Translations under genes and position numbers: made by a program | The notes under the pieces: model-generated | The model's database searches: none | What the model was told of the DNA's origin: nothing | Seen by the model: the letters and a program-made list of their open reading frames with translations, nothing else | DNA from: Gammaproteobacteria bacterium | Lineage (GTDB): Bacteria; Pseudomonadota; Gammaproteobacteria; Pseudomonadales; Azotimanducaceae | Direction: 5' to 3' | Length of the DNA stretch: 64,000 bases | Assembly (NCBI GenBank): GCA_026708185.1 | Contig: JAPOVK010000027.1 | Location: 1 to 64,000 of the forward strand | Part shown: positions 1 to 8,554 of the stretch, in pieces | Numbering within the stretch: position 1 is the first letter of the stretch | Layout of the letters: each line of letters begins with the position of its first letter

Positions 1-577
1 GCGCCGTCGGGCCTGCCGCTTGCTTGTGTACCGAGGACGACGTTTCCCTTGCACGGGCGTCACCGTTGTGGTCCTGCACTCGGGGAAACAGCCTACGCCG
101 AACTACTGTATATGTCAACAGTATTTTGCCTTCGGCGACATCCACGGCTCCGGCCCCCAGTTCAAACATCGCCCTATTCAAGCGGGTCCAGCCGGGGCAC
201 GGCGTGCCGATGCCACTCGGTCCTGCGCCATTGGACCGCCGGCCGTTTTCGAAAAGGGCGATGTTCTGATCGTGGCCGATCCGTCCGACTGGCGACGAAA
301 TGGGCGATGTTCCTTCCAGTGCGGGTATTGCGCCGCGTGGGCCCGCGCGACGACGTCAAGCGACGCTCGGACGCAGGCAGATGCCGCCTCCTCCGGCCCG
401 CGTCGTTGATCGGCACCGGCGTCCGCGCGTGGCACGCCGCCGAAAGGGCTGTCCACGCTTTGTCCATCGCGCCGGTCCTCCGCAACCCTGACGCGGTGGG
501 CAAAGGGTGGGCAACCCCTCGCCGACGTTGAAAAGGGCGATGTTTCGTACCCCGGTCAGTGTTGTTGCCCGTCCCTC
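1..577. repeat. Gene-poor patch with short repeats (copies A-D)
   Basis: No convincing gene is seen here; the ORFs of the track overlap in many frames and look like GC-rich chance frames. The stretch carries copies of a short motif with core GGGCGATGTT preceded by an A-rich run. One inverted copy lies near 164-184 and direct copies lie near 248-268, 293-314 and 515-547. A further copy follows at 737-770. The copy at 515-547 and the one at 737-770 share about 30 bases starting at CCCTCGCCGACGTTGAAAAG. Multiple short subterminal repeats of this kind are found at the ends of IS21-like elements, so this could be an element end without its transposase genes. That link is inference; no istA/istB-like ORF is present in the window. 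Confidence 0.6.
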
Positions 578-724
578 TCACGGAGCCGTTTCACCGCGGT
601 CTGCGGATGAGGTGGTGGCGTTGACCGGCAGCGGCTCGTACCGCAGCTCTCCGCGGTCGGGCCAGCGCACCGTGACCTGGCGTGGCCAAACGGACGTTCC
701 CAGGCCGAAGACCACGCAGCGGTC
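578..724 (-). pseudogene. Relic of the C-terminus of an ASPIC/UnbV (CRTAC1-like) protein
   Basis: The last 48 or so codons of the minus-strand ORF ending at 578 read like the C-terminal end of an ASPIC/UnbV domain: the string VVFGLG, then VTVRWPD about ten residues later, then a short tail and a stop. This domain normally closes FG-GAP beta-propeller secreted proteins of 500-1000 residues. Nothing recognisable precedes it, so only the 3' end survives. It lies between the two longest copies of the GGGCGATGTT repeat (515-547 and 737-770), which suggests that insertion or deletion at those repeats removed the rest. The identification rests on a short motif, hence the moderate confidence. Confidence 0.5.
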
Positions 725-736
725 GTGCGCCGAAGC

Positions 737-770
737 GCCCCTCGCCGACGTTGAAAAGGGCGATGTTCCG
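737..770 (+). repeat. Fifth copy of the GGGCGATGTT repeat
   Basis: This is the best-conserved partner of the copy at 515-547: about 30 bases match with one visible difference in the last few positions. The two core motifs start at 535 and 758, 223 bases apart, and enclose the UnbV-like relic. From 771 to 1083 no gene is supported. A Cys-rich plus-strand reading around 870-960 (CSRPGC, then CPGS in the same frame) could be the trace of a small zinc-ribbon protein, but it changes frame and is not annotated. Confidence 0.6.
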
Positions 771-1083
771 TGCTTACCGTCGGTGCGTACTCGGCAGGTT
801 CCGATCCCGGGTTGGTCCATGCAGACCCGTGTGCCGACCTCGCCGCCTGGTTGTCCCCGTGGGCAGGGCCAAGTGTTCGAGACCCGGCTGCGAGAACCAC
901 ATCGAGACGCAAGGACGTTCTCCCGTATGCCCCGGCAGCGCCACAAGCACCTCAAGAGCGCCAAGATGCGCGAGCGTCTCAGCGAGGAGTCCGCCGCCGA
1001 ACGCGCGATGTGGGCATCCTCCCCGAACCGAACTGCCTGCGCCTGATCCGCGCCCTCGGCGGCCGAGACGCAACGAGGACTGG

Positions 1084-2727
1084 CTACTCGGCGAAGCGAG
1101 CCGGCGCGCGCGAGTTCTCCGCGCGGGTCTTGACGTCGATCAGCACCGTCTTGCCCTCGGCGTTCTGGCGCATCGCCGAGGCGAGCGCCGGTGCCATCTC
1201 GGCCGCCTGGGTCACGTGGATGCCCTCCGCGCCCATGGCCTTGGCGAGGCCCGCGTAGTCGCCCTGCATGTGCGAGACGCCGAACTGCTCGCGAGCCGTG
1301 GGGAAACCGCCCGGATAGGTCGCCATGATGCCGTTGTTGAGCACGATGGTGGTGATCGGGATCCCGGCGCGGGCGGAGGTCTCGATGTCGAGACCGGACA
1401 TCCCGAAGGCACCGTCGCCCATCAGGTTGACGCACATGCGCTCCGGGGCCGCCATCTTCGCCCCGATCATCAGCGGGATGGAGAAGCCCAGGTGCGTGGT
1501 CTTGCCCCAGCCAACGTAGCTGTGCGGTGTCGTCGCGCGATAGAACGGCACGATCTGGTCCCGGGGCGCGCCCGCGTCGTGGGTGACGACGCTGTTCTCG
1601 TTGTCGAGGACCTCGTTCATTTCGTGGATGACCCGATACGGCGAAAGCGGTCCGTCGTCGTTCGTCAGGTACGGACGCCAACGGGCGAGCCAGGTGTCCC
1701 GGGCCTCCTTGACGCGGGCCTGGACGCCGGTGTCGCGACCGTCCTCGCCGATGAGGCCCTTGACGGCGTCGATCAAGGCGCTAAGCGTCAGCTTGGCGTC
1801 GCCCACGAGGCCGATGTCCGCGGCGGTGTCCTTGTTGACCTCCTCGTCGGCGATGACCGCGTGAATGAGGAACTTGTCGTGCGAGAAGCGCTGGCCGTAA
1901 GGGGTCGCGGTCAGCGAGGTCCCCACGGCGAGCAGGACGTCGCAGTCGTCGAGCCACTGCCGCGCCGGACCGGCCACCGTCGATCCCCCGGCACCCACCG
2001 ACAGTGGATGCCGTTCATCGAACGCGGACTTGCCGGGCATCGACGTGTAGACCGGGACGTCGAGCAGTTCGGCGAGGGTCCGCAACTCCTCGCAGGCGTC
2101 CGCGGACATGACGCCCGCCCCGGCCCAGATCAACGGCTCGGTGGCATCGACAAGGTGCTTGGCGGCGTCGGCGACCGCACCTGCCGAGGGCGCGTACTCG
2201 GCCGCCGTCGGCGAAACATACTTCGGGGCGTTGTCGGGAATGGGCGCCGCGCAGACGTCTCCCGGCATCTCCACCAGGACGGGGCCCGGACGGCCGGTGC
2301 GCAGCGCGTGGAAGGCTCGGCGCATGACATTGCCCGTCTGATCCGGGCGCGTGATGACCTCGACGCGCTTGAGTACTGGTTCCCACGTCTTGCCGGCGAA
2401 GAAGTTCGGCCGCACGAATAGCATGTCTAGGGAATTGCCGCCCGGCAGCGCCAGGATCGGCACGTTGTCGGCATTCGCCTGCGCGAGGCCACCGAGAGAG
2501 TTTTCCGCCCCGGCCTGCGACTGCACGGCGACGACGCCGAAGCGCTTGCGGTCCGAGAGCCTGGAGTAGCCGTCCGCAGCCATCACCGCACCGCGCTCGT
2601 GGCGGAAAGCCACTGGGCGGATCCCTTCCTTGGCGACCGCCTCGATGAGCGGGTTGGACGGGTAGCAGGACATCCACGTCACGCCCTCGTCCTTGAGGAT
2701 GCGGGCGACGTATTCAACGCTGTTCAT
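1084..2727 (-). CDS. Thiamine-pyrophosphate-dependent enzyme (acetolactate synthase / decarboxylase-like)
   Basis: A 547-residue protein with the three-domain layout of the TPP-dependent decarboxylase/acetolactate synthase superfamily. The N-terminal pyrimidine-binding domain has the activating glutamate in an HERGA motif near residue 44. The C-terminal TPP-binding domain has the GDG...NN motif, with GDGAFGMSG near residue 437 and LNNG near 464. The ORF runs 68 codons further upstream, but that part is low-complexity and overlaps the divergent rhomboid gene. ATG 2727 (MNSVEYVARI) fits the family start. The substrate cannot be told from the sequence; sulfopyruvate, phosphonopyruvate, benzoylformate and oxalyl-CoA decarboxylases and glyoxylate carboligase share this fold. 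It stands alone, divergent from the rhomboid gene with about 100 bases between start codons. Confidence 0.85.
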   Translation of the reverse strand: MNSVEYVARILKDEGVTWMSCYPSNPLIEAVAKEGIRPVAFRHERGAVMAADGYSRLSDRKRFGVVAVQSQAGAENSLGGLAQANADNVPILALPGGNSLDMLFVRPNFFAGKTWEPVLKRVEVITRPDQTGNVMRRAFHALRTGRPGPVLVEMPGDVCAAPIPDNAPKYVSPTAAEYAPSAGAVADAAKHLVDATEPLIWAGAGVMSADACEELRTLAELLDVPVYTSMPGKSAFDERHPLSVGAGGSTVAGPARQWLDDCDVLLAVGTSLTATPYGQRFSHDKFLIHAVIADEEVNKDTAADIGLVGDAKLTLSALIDAVKGLIGEDGRDTGVQARVKEARDTWLARWRPYLTNDDGPLSPYRVIHEMNEVLDNENSVVTHDAGAPRDQIVPFYRATTPHSYVGWGKTTHLGFSIPLMIGAKMAAPERMCVNLMGDGAFGMSGLDIETSARAGIPITTIVLNNGIMATYPGGFPTAREQFGVSHMQGDYAGLAKAMGAEGIHVTQAAEMAPALASAMRQNAEGKTVLIDVKTRAENSRAPARFAE

Positions 2728-2824
2728 CGGGCGGCTCCGGTTGAGGCACAAAGCGCCGAATGGTACTCGATCCGTTGCCGGCTCCGTTCGTCCCTCCACC
2801 CCAAGCACCGAGTACCATGACGCG

Positions 2825-3700
2825 ATGCTCGACGACGAGGCTTGGCTGGTGCTGCGCAAGGCCCGGGAGCGGCGCGACCTGCGCACGCTCGAGTTGGTGC
2901 TGAGCGCGCGCGGGATCGAGAGCCGGGTCACCTACGACGCTGGCGTCTGGCACCTGCTCGTGGGCGCCGACGACCTCCTCGACGCCAATCGCGAGCTCGT
3001 CGCCTACGACCGCGAGAACGTCCCTGCGCCGCCGGTCGCCATGCCTGCCGTGATCGACAACGGCTACGTGGGCGTGGCCGCCTACCTGGCTGCCATCTGG
3101 CTGGTGATGTTCTGTGACGCGAATGCCGCTTTCGGCTGGGACTGGCACGGAAACGGCCGCCTCCAGGCGGGCGCGGTCGCCTCCGGCGAGGTCTGGCGCC
3201 TAGCGACCGCGCTGACGCTGCACGCCGACATTGGACACATCGCCGCCAACTCCCTGTTCGGGGGCCTGTTCGGCGTTCTCGTCGGGCGCTACTTCGGCTC
3301 GGGCCTAGGCTGGCTGTGCATCCTCCTCGGCGGCATCCTCGGCAACGCGCTCAACGTCATCGTCCGCCACGAGGATTTCAGTTCCATCGGCGCGTCCACG
3401 GCCACCTTCGCAGCCGTCGGTCTCACGGCCGCCTTCGCCTGGCGCACGGGCTACTTCCGACACCTGACCTGGCAGCGCGGGTTCGCGCCGGTCTTCGCCG
3501 CCATCGCGTTCTTCGCCTACACCGGGATCGGCAACGAACGCACGGACGTCGTCGCCCACATCACCGGTCTCGTCGCCGGCTTCTGTCTCGGCCTCGGCGT
3601 CGCGAAGACGCGGCTGCAACTCGCCGGGGCCCGCGCCCAGCGCTTCTTCGCGGCCACCGCCGTAGCGCTCGTCGTCCTCGCCTGGCTAGCCGCGAACTGA
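2825..3700 (+). CDS. Rhomboid-family intramembrane serine protease
   Basis: A 291-residue protein with a soluble N-terminal stretch of about 80 residues followed by six to seven hydrophobic segments. The rhomboid signature is visible: HADIGHIAANSLFG near residues 133-146 in the position of the HxxxxHxxxN loop, the nucleophile in GAST (Ser191), and the catalytic partner His245 in AHITG. Rhomboids cleave transmembrane substrates within the inner membrane. The N-terminal region may be an adaptor or regulatory domain. The start at 2825 was chosen because the upstream ORF extension overlaps the promoter region of the divergent TPP enzyme. It converges on the ABC permease gene with a 19-base gap. 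Confidence 0.88.
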   Translation: MLDDEAWLVLRKARERRDLRTLELVLSARGIESRVTYDAGVWHLLVGADDLLDANRELVAYDRENVPAPPVAMPAVIDNGYVGVAAYLAAIWLVMFCDANAAFGWDWHGNGRLQAGAVASGEVWRLATALTLHADIGHIAANSLFGGLFGVLVGRYFGSGLGWLCILLGGILGNALNVIVRHEDFSSIGASTATFAAVGLTAAFAWRTGYFRHLTWQRGFAPVFAAIAFFAYTGIGNERTDVVAHITGLVAGFCLGLGVAKTRLQLAGARAQRFFAATAVALVVLAWLAAN

Positions 3701-3719
3701 GCCGGCCGTCGCGGCGCGC

Positions 3720-4661
3720 CTAAGTCGCACGCCAGCGATCCAGGATCACCGCCAGGATGATCACCGCTCCGGTCGTCACCCGCTTCGTGGGTTCCGTGAT
3801 CCCGATCTGGGCGAGGCCGATCTGCAGCACGGAGACGATCAGGACGCCGACGAACGCCCCCATGACCGACCCCCGCCCGCCCATCAAGCTGGTGCCGCCG
3901 ATCACCGCCGCGGCGATGGCCGAGAGTTCCAGGCCGATGCCGGCATTGGGATCCGCGGACCCGAGGTAGGACGAACTCATGAGCCCACCGAGTCCGGCGA
4001 GGGCTCCGGAGATGACCAGTACCGTGCAGCGGACCTGTCTCGGATCGATTCCCGAGACGGCCGCCGCGCTCTCGTTGCTGCCCACGGCGACGATCTGGCG
4101 GCCGAAGACCGTCGACTTCAGCAGGAACTCGAACGCGATCACGAGCAGCAACGCCGCCATGAACGACGCCGACATGCCCAGGCCGTCGATCGGCAGCGCG
4201 AAGGCCTGGATCTTCGCGCCCATGTAGACGGTCTGCGAATCGGTCACCAGGTACGCGAGGCCGCGCGCGACCTCCAGCATGCCGAGGGTGACAATGAAGA
4301 TCGGCAGCCGCAGGTACGCGCCCAACGACCCGTTGGCAAAACCGGCGAGCGCCCCGGTCAAGATGCCCACGAGGGCGGCGAGGGGCACCGGCAACCCGAA
4401 CAACACGACACAAGCGCCGATCACCCCGGCGCTGAGCGCAAGGACGGAACCGACAGAGAGGTCGATCGCCCCGGAGATCAGCACCAGCGTCATGCCGATG
4501 GCGACGACCGTCAGCGCGGGCAACTGGTTGAGCAACGTCGACAGCGTCGTGACAGAGAAGAACCGCTCGGACGCGAAGCCGAAGAAGGCCACGATCGCGA
4601 CCAGGGACAGCAGGATCAGGTTCTCCCCGAAGAAGCGGTACAGGCGCGCCGATCTAGCCAC
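3720..4661 (-). CDS. Sugar-type ABC transporter permease (RbsC family)
   Basis: A 313-residue polytopic inner-membrane protein of the BPD_transp_2 family, the permease type of ribose, xylose and autoinducer-2 importers. Many hydrophobic helices are seen, and the family-typical segment TVVAIGMTLVLISGAIDLSVGS lies about residues 50-72 (LISGAIDLSVG is the hallmark). The start is GTG at 4661, ten bases after the stop of the ATPase gene, so the two are clearly co-transcribed. It is the last gene of a minus-strand operon with an ADP-ribosylglycohydrolase-like protein, a lipoprotein binding protein and the double ATPase. Family evidence supports pentose or nucleoside-like substrates; the exact ligand is unknown. 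Confidence 0.93.
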   Translation of the reverse strand: MARSARLYRFFGENLILLSLVAIVAFFGFASERFFSVTTLSTLLNQLPALTVVAIGMTLVLISGAIDLSVGSVLALSAGVIGACVVLFGLPVPLAALVGILTGALAGFANGSLGAYLRLPIFIVTLGMLEVARGLAYLVTDSQTVYMGAKIQAFALPIDGLGMSASFMAALLLVIAFEFLLKSTVFGRQIVAVGSNESAAAVSGIDPRQVRCTVLVISGALAGLGGLMSSSYLGSADPNAGIGLELSAIAAAVIGGTSLMGGRGSVMGAFVGVLIVSVLQIGLAQIGITEPTKRVTTGAVIILAVILDRWRAT

Positions 4662-4670
4662 GGCAGTGCC

Positions 4671-6200
4671 TCACTTGCGGATGTCCGCCAGGCGCGTTGC
4701 ACCCGAGTCGTACGCGCTGAACGCAGCCGCCAGGATGTCCTCCTGGCGCCACGTGCTGCGGTGGAACTCGGCGACGAGCTTGCGGTTCGACAGCACCAGG
4801 ATCCGATCGCAAAGACTGCACAGCTCCTCCAGTTCGCTGGAGACTGCGACGATGGCAACCCCGGAGTCGCGCAGGCTCACAAGCTCCTCGTGGATGGCGA
4901 GCTTGGCGGCGACATCGACACCGCGCGTCGGCTCGTCGAGCAGCAGCAAGCGCGACTCGCAGTGCAGCCAGCGGGCCAACATCAACCGTTGCTGATTGCC
5001 GCCGCTGAGTTCCCGAATCCTCTGTCCGATGCCCGTGCTCGCCACCCGCAGGTTCGCAATCAGCTTGGATACCGCCGGCGTCTCCCGCGCGCGGACGACG
5101 CGCCCCGCCCGGTCCGCCACGCGCTTAAGCCCCGCGATGGTCACGTTGAATGCAAGGTCGCGGTCCCGGAAGATCCCGTCCCTGGCCCGGTCCTCGGCCA
5201 CGTATCCGACGCCGCAGCGGATGGCCTGGCGCGCGTTTCGGATCTCAGTCGCCTCGCCTGGCCCCTGGATCGTTACCGACCCGCCGAGTCGCCGGTCGAT
5301 GCCGAACACCGCGTTCAGCAGTTCCGTCCTGCCCGACCCGGCGAGGCCGGCGATGCCGAGGATTTCACCCCGCCGACAGTCGAAGCTGATCGGACGGGGG
5401 AGCGCCGCTGAACGCAGATCCTTGACGCTCAAACGCACCGGGCGCGCGTCCTCGATCGATCGCGGCCGGGCGTCGAAGTCCGCATCGGCACCGGCCATCT
5501 CGCGGATCAGCGTCTGCTCGCGGAGTGCATGGCTTAACTCCGTCAGGCGGACCTCGCCGTCGCGGAGCACCGACACGCGGTCGCACACGGCCAGGACATC
5601 GCGCAGGCGGTGCGAGATGTAGATCACCGCGACCCCGCGTTGCGCCTCCTCGCGCAGGATTGCGTGCAGCCGATCCGACTGCGGCGCGGTCAAGGCCGAG
5701 GTCGGTTCGTCCAGGATCAGCAGTTTCGGGTCGGTTGCCAGCGCCCTCGCGATCTCGACAAGCTGTTTCTCAGCAAGGCTCAAGCGCCCCACGCGCACCT
5801 CGGGGCTCGCATCGAGGCCGACGGTCCGCAGAACACGCGCCGCCTGCTCGTGCGCCGCCTTCCGCCTGATCCGCGCGAGACCCGAGGTCGCCGTGTGCAG
5901 CAGGATGTTCTCGGCGATGGACAGGTCGTCGACGAGACTCAGTTCCTGGGCACAGATCGCAACACCGGCCTGGAGGGACTCCGCCGGTGCGCCGGGCCGG
6001 TACGGTCGGCCGTCCAGCAACAGGTCTCCGGAGTCCGCGCGCTCGAGCCCGACGATGATTTTGGCGAGCGTCGACTTGCCGGCGCCGTTCTCGCCCACCA
6101 GCCCGTGGATGTTGCCAGCGGGAATCTCGAGGTCCACGTCCCGCAGGACGGGGGTCGCGAACGACTTGCCGATCCGCCTCGCGGCAATCCTCGGCGTCAC
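4671..6200 (-). CDS. Sugar-type ABC transporter ATP-binding protein, double cassette (RbsA family)
   Basis: A 509-residue protein with two fused ABC cassettes. The first has a canonical Walker A (GENGAGKST near residues 37-45), a signature-like LSLAEKQ and Walker B LLILDEPTSAL. The second has the degenerate Walker A GLAGSGRTE usual for RbsA/MglA, a signature LSGGNQQR near residue 408 and LLLLDEPTRGVD. It would power import through the adjacent permease, with one ATPase chain serving both membrane halves. The GTG start at 6200 directly follows the stop codon of the binding-protein gene with no gap, which fits tight translational coupling. Confidence 0.95.
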   Translation of the reverse strand: MTPRIAARRIGKSFATPVLRDVDLEIPAGNIHGLVGENGAGKSTLAKIIVGLERADSGDLLLDGRPYRPGAPAESLQAGVAICAQELSLVDDLSIAENILLHTATSGLARIRRKAAHEQAARVLRTVGLDASPEVRVGRLSLAEKQLVEIARALATDPKLLILDEPTSALTAPQSDRLHAILREEAQRGVAVIYISHRLRDVLAVCDRVSVLRDGEVRLTELSHALREQTLIREMAGADADFDARPRSIEDARPVRLSVKDLRSAALPRPISFDCRRGEILGIAGLAGSGRTELLNAVFGIDRRLGGSVTIQGPGEATEIRNARQAIRCGVGYVAEDRARDGIFRDRDLAFNVTIAGLKRVADRAGRVVRARETPAVSKLIANLRVASTGIGQRIRELSGGNQQRLMLARWLHCESRLLLLDEPTRGVDVAAKLAIHEELVSLRDSGVAIVAVSSELEELCSLCDRILVLSNRKLVAEFHRSTWRQEDILAAAFSAYDSGATRLADIRK

Positions 6201-7271
6201 TTAACCCGCCGGGGGTTCGCTCTCGGATGGGAGGTCGGCCCGGGTGATCACAACGGTCGGCGTCTCGCGGTCCGCGACAACCGTATCGCCCGCAATCATG
6301 TCGAGGGCCAACTCGATCCCGTTGACCGCGAATCGGTCGCCGTACTGCTCGACCGTGGCGAGTATCCGCCCATCTGTGAGCAGCGGGTGGACGGCCGAGA
6401 TGTTGTCGAAGCCGACGATGGTGACCTCGTGGTCCAGTTCGGCGAAGGACACCGCGGACGCAGCGCCCAAGGCCATGTTGTCGTTCGCTGCAAGGACGAC
6501 CTGTACCTCCGGGTGGCGGACGAGAATCGCCGCGGTCACTTCCGCCGCCTTGGTCTGGTCCCACTGCGCGCTCTGCATGGTCAGCAACGTCGCACCTGCG
6601 TCGGCGATCGCCTCGGTGAACCCGAGCCTGCGCTCGATCGCGTTGTGGGCGCTCGTCACACCTTCTAGGACGACGACGTTCGCGCCCTCGGGATACCGTT
6701 CCAGCGCAACCAGGGCTGCCGCCTTGGCGCCCTTGCGGTTGTCCGGGCCGATGAAGGGAATCGCCAAATCGTACTCGGCGAGCACGTCGCGATCGAGCTG
6801 GTTGTCGATATTCACCACCTCGATTCCGCCCGACCGGGCTCGCGCCAAGGCCGGCACCAGCGCTTTCGAGTCAGCCGGGGCGATGACGATGGCATCGACG
6901 CCCAGGGCGATCATCTGGTCCACCAGCGCCACCTGCTGCGCCAGGTCGCTCTCGTTCTTGATGCCGTTGACGATGAGTTCATAGGTGTCGGGACGCTCGT
7001 CCTGGTGGCGTTCCGCCGCCGCGGCCATCGTCACGAAGAACTCGTTGGCGAGCGACTTCATGATGAGCGCCACCGTGGGTTTGGCGGGCTCCTCGGTGGC
7101 GGGACTGCAGGCCCCGAGGGCGACCAGGATCGACAGGAGCGCGGCACCGCCGAGGCGTTTTGCGTAACCCAGGTACGCGGGCCTCCCGGCCCGCAATGGA
7201 CCCTGTCCGACGCCGGAATGCGGACGCGAACGGCAAGCCATTCGTGGACGTCCGCGTACGGTGACCCTCAT
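6201..7271 (-). CDS. Sugar-type ABC transporter substrate-binding lipoprotein (RbsB-like)
   Basis: About 356 residues. After a long, Arg-rich n-region there is a hydrophobic segment and a lipobox (LVALGAC, Cys about residue 55), followed by a periplasmic-binding-protein type I domain resembling ribose/galactose binders: MKSLANEFF, then QMIALGVDAIVIAP, ANDNMALGA and IVGFDN. It delivers the ligand to the RbsC/RbsA pair downstream. The ATG at 7271 overlaps the stop of the preceding gene (ATGA). The n-region is unusual because it contains a copy of the palindromic intergenic repeat (GCGGGCCTCCCGGCCCGC, near 7178-7195), read in frame as PLRAGRPAYLG. The true start could be nearer the hydrophobic segment with a non-ATG codon. 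Confidence 0.88.
   Translation of the reverse strand: MRVTVRGRPRMACRSRPHSGVGQGPLRAGRPAYLGYAKRLGGAALLSILVALGACSPATEEPAKPTVALIMKSLANEFFVTMAAAAERHQDERPDTYELIVNGIKNESDLAQQVALVDQMIALGVDAIVIAPADSKALVPALARARSGGIEVVNIDNQLDRDVLAEYDLAIPFIGPDNRKGAKAAALVALERYPEGANVVVLEGVTSAHNAIERRLGFTEAIADAGATLLTMQSAQWDQTKAAEVTAAILVRHPEVQVVLAANDNMALGAASAVSFAELDHEVTIVGFDNISAVHPLLTDGRILATVEQYGDRFAVNGIELALDMIAGDTVVADRETPTVVITRADLPSESEPPAG
7173..7230 (+). repeat. Palindromic repeat, copy 1 (inside a coding sequence)
   Basis: The block begins AGGTACGCGGGCCTCCCGG and can fold into a hairpin with a six-base-pair stem GCGGGC/GCCCGC. It ends with CCGGAATGCGGACG. A near-identical block lies at 13010-13066, a shorter one near 48906-48931 and a diverged inverted one near 32748-32775. 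All the other copies are intergenic; this one lies in the 5' coding part of the binding lipoprotein gene. Confidence 0.7.
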
Positions 7272-8554
7272 GGTGCGGCCCGGGGGATGACCCACCCGTC
7301 GCTGCCGACCTTGCCGCCGATCTCGTCCGCGACCACCCGGTCGACGATCGCGATCCCGGTCGCCGCCATCGCATCGAAGTTGTCGACGCCATTGGCAACC
7401 GGGAAACCCTTGCGCGTGCGGTGGATGTTGTAGCGGTCCGAGAACTGCTGGCCGAACACCTCTTCGATCCCCGCCTTGCCGTCCATGAAGCCAAGCAGGC
7501 CACCCCAGGTCGCCGCCGGGTTGTCCGAATCCCAGCCGGCGAGCACGGCGATCTTGACCGTTTCCTGGTAGTCGCCCTCGCCGTAGAGCAGGCTGACGAC
7601 GCTTGCGGCGAAGTTGATCCCGGAGGCGAAGCAACCGTTGCAGAAGACGTTGCGCGACGTCATGTCGTAGCCATCGGCCTGGTCCACCTGGTAGCGCTGG
7701 TACACCTCGTCGCGGGCCTGCTCCCAGGGCACGCCCGCCTCGTAGCGACCCTTGACGAAGTCGTACATCTTCGCGGTGGTCGATCCATCCGGCAGATGCG
7801 CCCGTGCCGCGGCAGCCATCGACTGGACCTGGTCTTTCCTTGAGCTCGCCGGATCAGCGCTAGCCGCGAGGGCGTACATCACCACGTAGAACTCGGATGC
7901 CAGCGCCGCTTCGCCGCTCGCGGTGGTCGCGATGGGCAGCTTGGCCATGGCGAGCGCGATGTCCGGCCGACCCGGCGCGTAGAGCCCGAAGATCTCCGTG
8001 GTCAGTTGCGCATCGATCATCTCGTAGAACTCGTTGTTGGCCGGATCGCTTGTCGCGGGCGGGACCATGCCGTCGAGCATCAGGTCGTGGGCGCGCTGGT
8101 TGGACACCCAAAGGAAGTTCTCGCGTTCGTTCTCGTCGTAGATGTGGGCAAGCCAGCCGGCCCTGATCTGCTCGCCCGTCAACCGGGTGGTCGCGTTCGC
8201 CGCCAGCAGGTGCTGGTACATGTACTCGATGTCCGTGTCGTCGTCGGCCCCCCAGATCTCGTTCGGCGCCCGACGAATCCAATCGATGTTGCGCGACAGT
8301 CCCGACCGGCCGCCCCAGGCGTTCGGCTGGTCCTCCCCGCCCCAGTCCTCCCGGGTATAGAACACGCCGGCATCGCCTTCGCCGCCGATCTTGTCCATCT
8401 CCGTGATGATGCCCGTCCAATTGGCGATGCATTGACCCAGCCAGAAGCCATGCAGCTTTTCCGCGTAGTCCGACTTGGAGAGGGTCAGGTCGTCCGCGTG
8501 CGCCATCGACGCGCAGAGCGCCACGAGCATGAGAGAGGAGAGGAGCCGTCGCAT
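7268..8554 (-). CDS. Secreted ADP-ribosylglycohydrolase-like protein
   Basis: A 428-residue protein with a Sec signal peptide (MRRLLSSLMLVALCASMAHA) and the metal-binding signatures of the ADP-ribosylglycohydrolase (ARH/DraG-like) fold: GADDDTDIEYMY near residues 95-106 and GWDSDNPAATWGGLLG in the C-terminal third. These acidic clusters bind two Mg ions in characterised members, which cleave N- or O-glycosidic bonds to ADP-ribose or related ribosides. Export to the periplasm and position as first gene of the sugar-type ABC operon suggest that it releases a ribosyl compound for import; that is inference. The start at 8554 gives the signal peptide; the ORF runs 32 codons further upstream without family support. 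Confidence 0.85.
   Translation of the reverse strand: MRRLLSSLMLVALCASMAHADDLTLSKSDYAEKLHGFWLGQCIANWTGIITEMDKIGGEGDAGVFYTREDWGGEDQPNAWGGRSGLSRNIDWIRRAPNEIWGADDDTDIEYMYQHLLAANATTRLTGEQIRAGWLAHIYDENERENFLWVSNQRAHDLMLDGMVPPATSDPANNEFYEMIDAQLTTEIFGLYAPGRPDIALAMAKLPIATTASGEAALASEFYVVMYALAASADPASSRKDQVQSMAAAARAHLPDGSTTAKMYDFVKGRYEAGVPWEQARDEVYQRYQVDQADGYDMTSRNVFCNGCFASGINFAASVVSLLYGEGDYQETVKIAVLAGWDSDNPAATWGGLLGFMDGKAGIEEVFGQQFSDRYNIHRTRKGFPVANGVDNFDAMAATGIAIVDRVVADEIGGKVGSDGWVIPRAAP

Noticed and set aside
1-770. CRISPR-like array
   Set aside because: The repeats are irregularly spaced (46 to 233 bases), vary in length and orientation, and no cas gene is near.
682-2421. 579-codon plus-strand ORF
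   Set aside because: It is antisense to the TPP-dependent enzyme gene, is Arg-rich and has no family motif; it is a GC-rich shadow frame.
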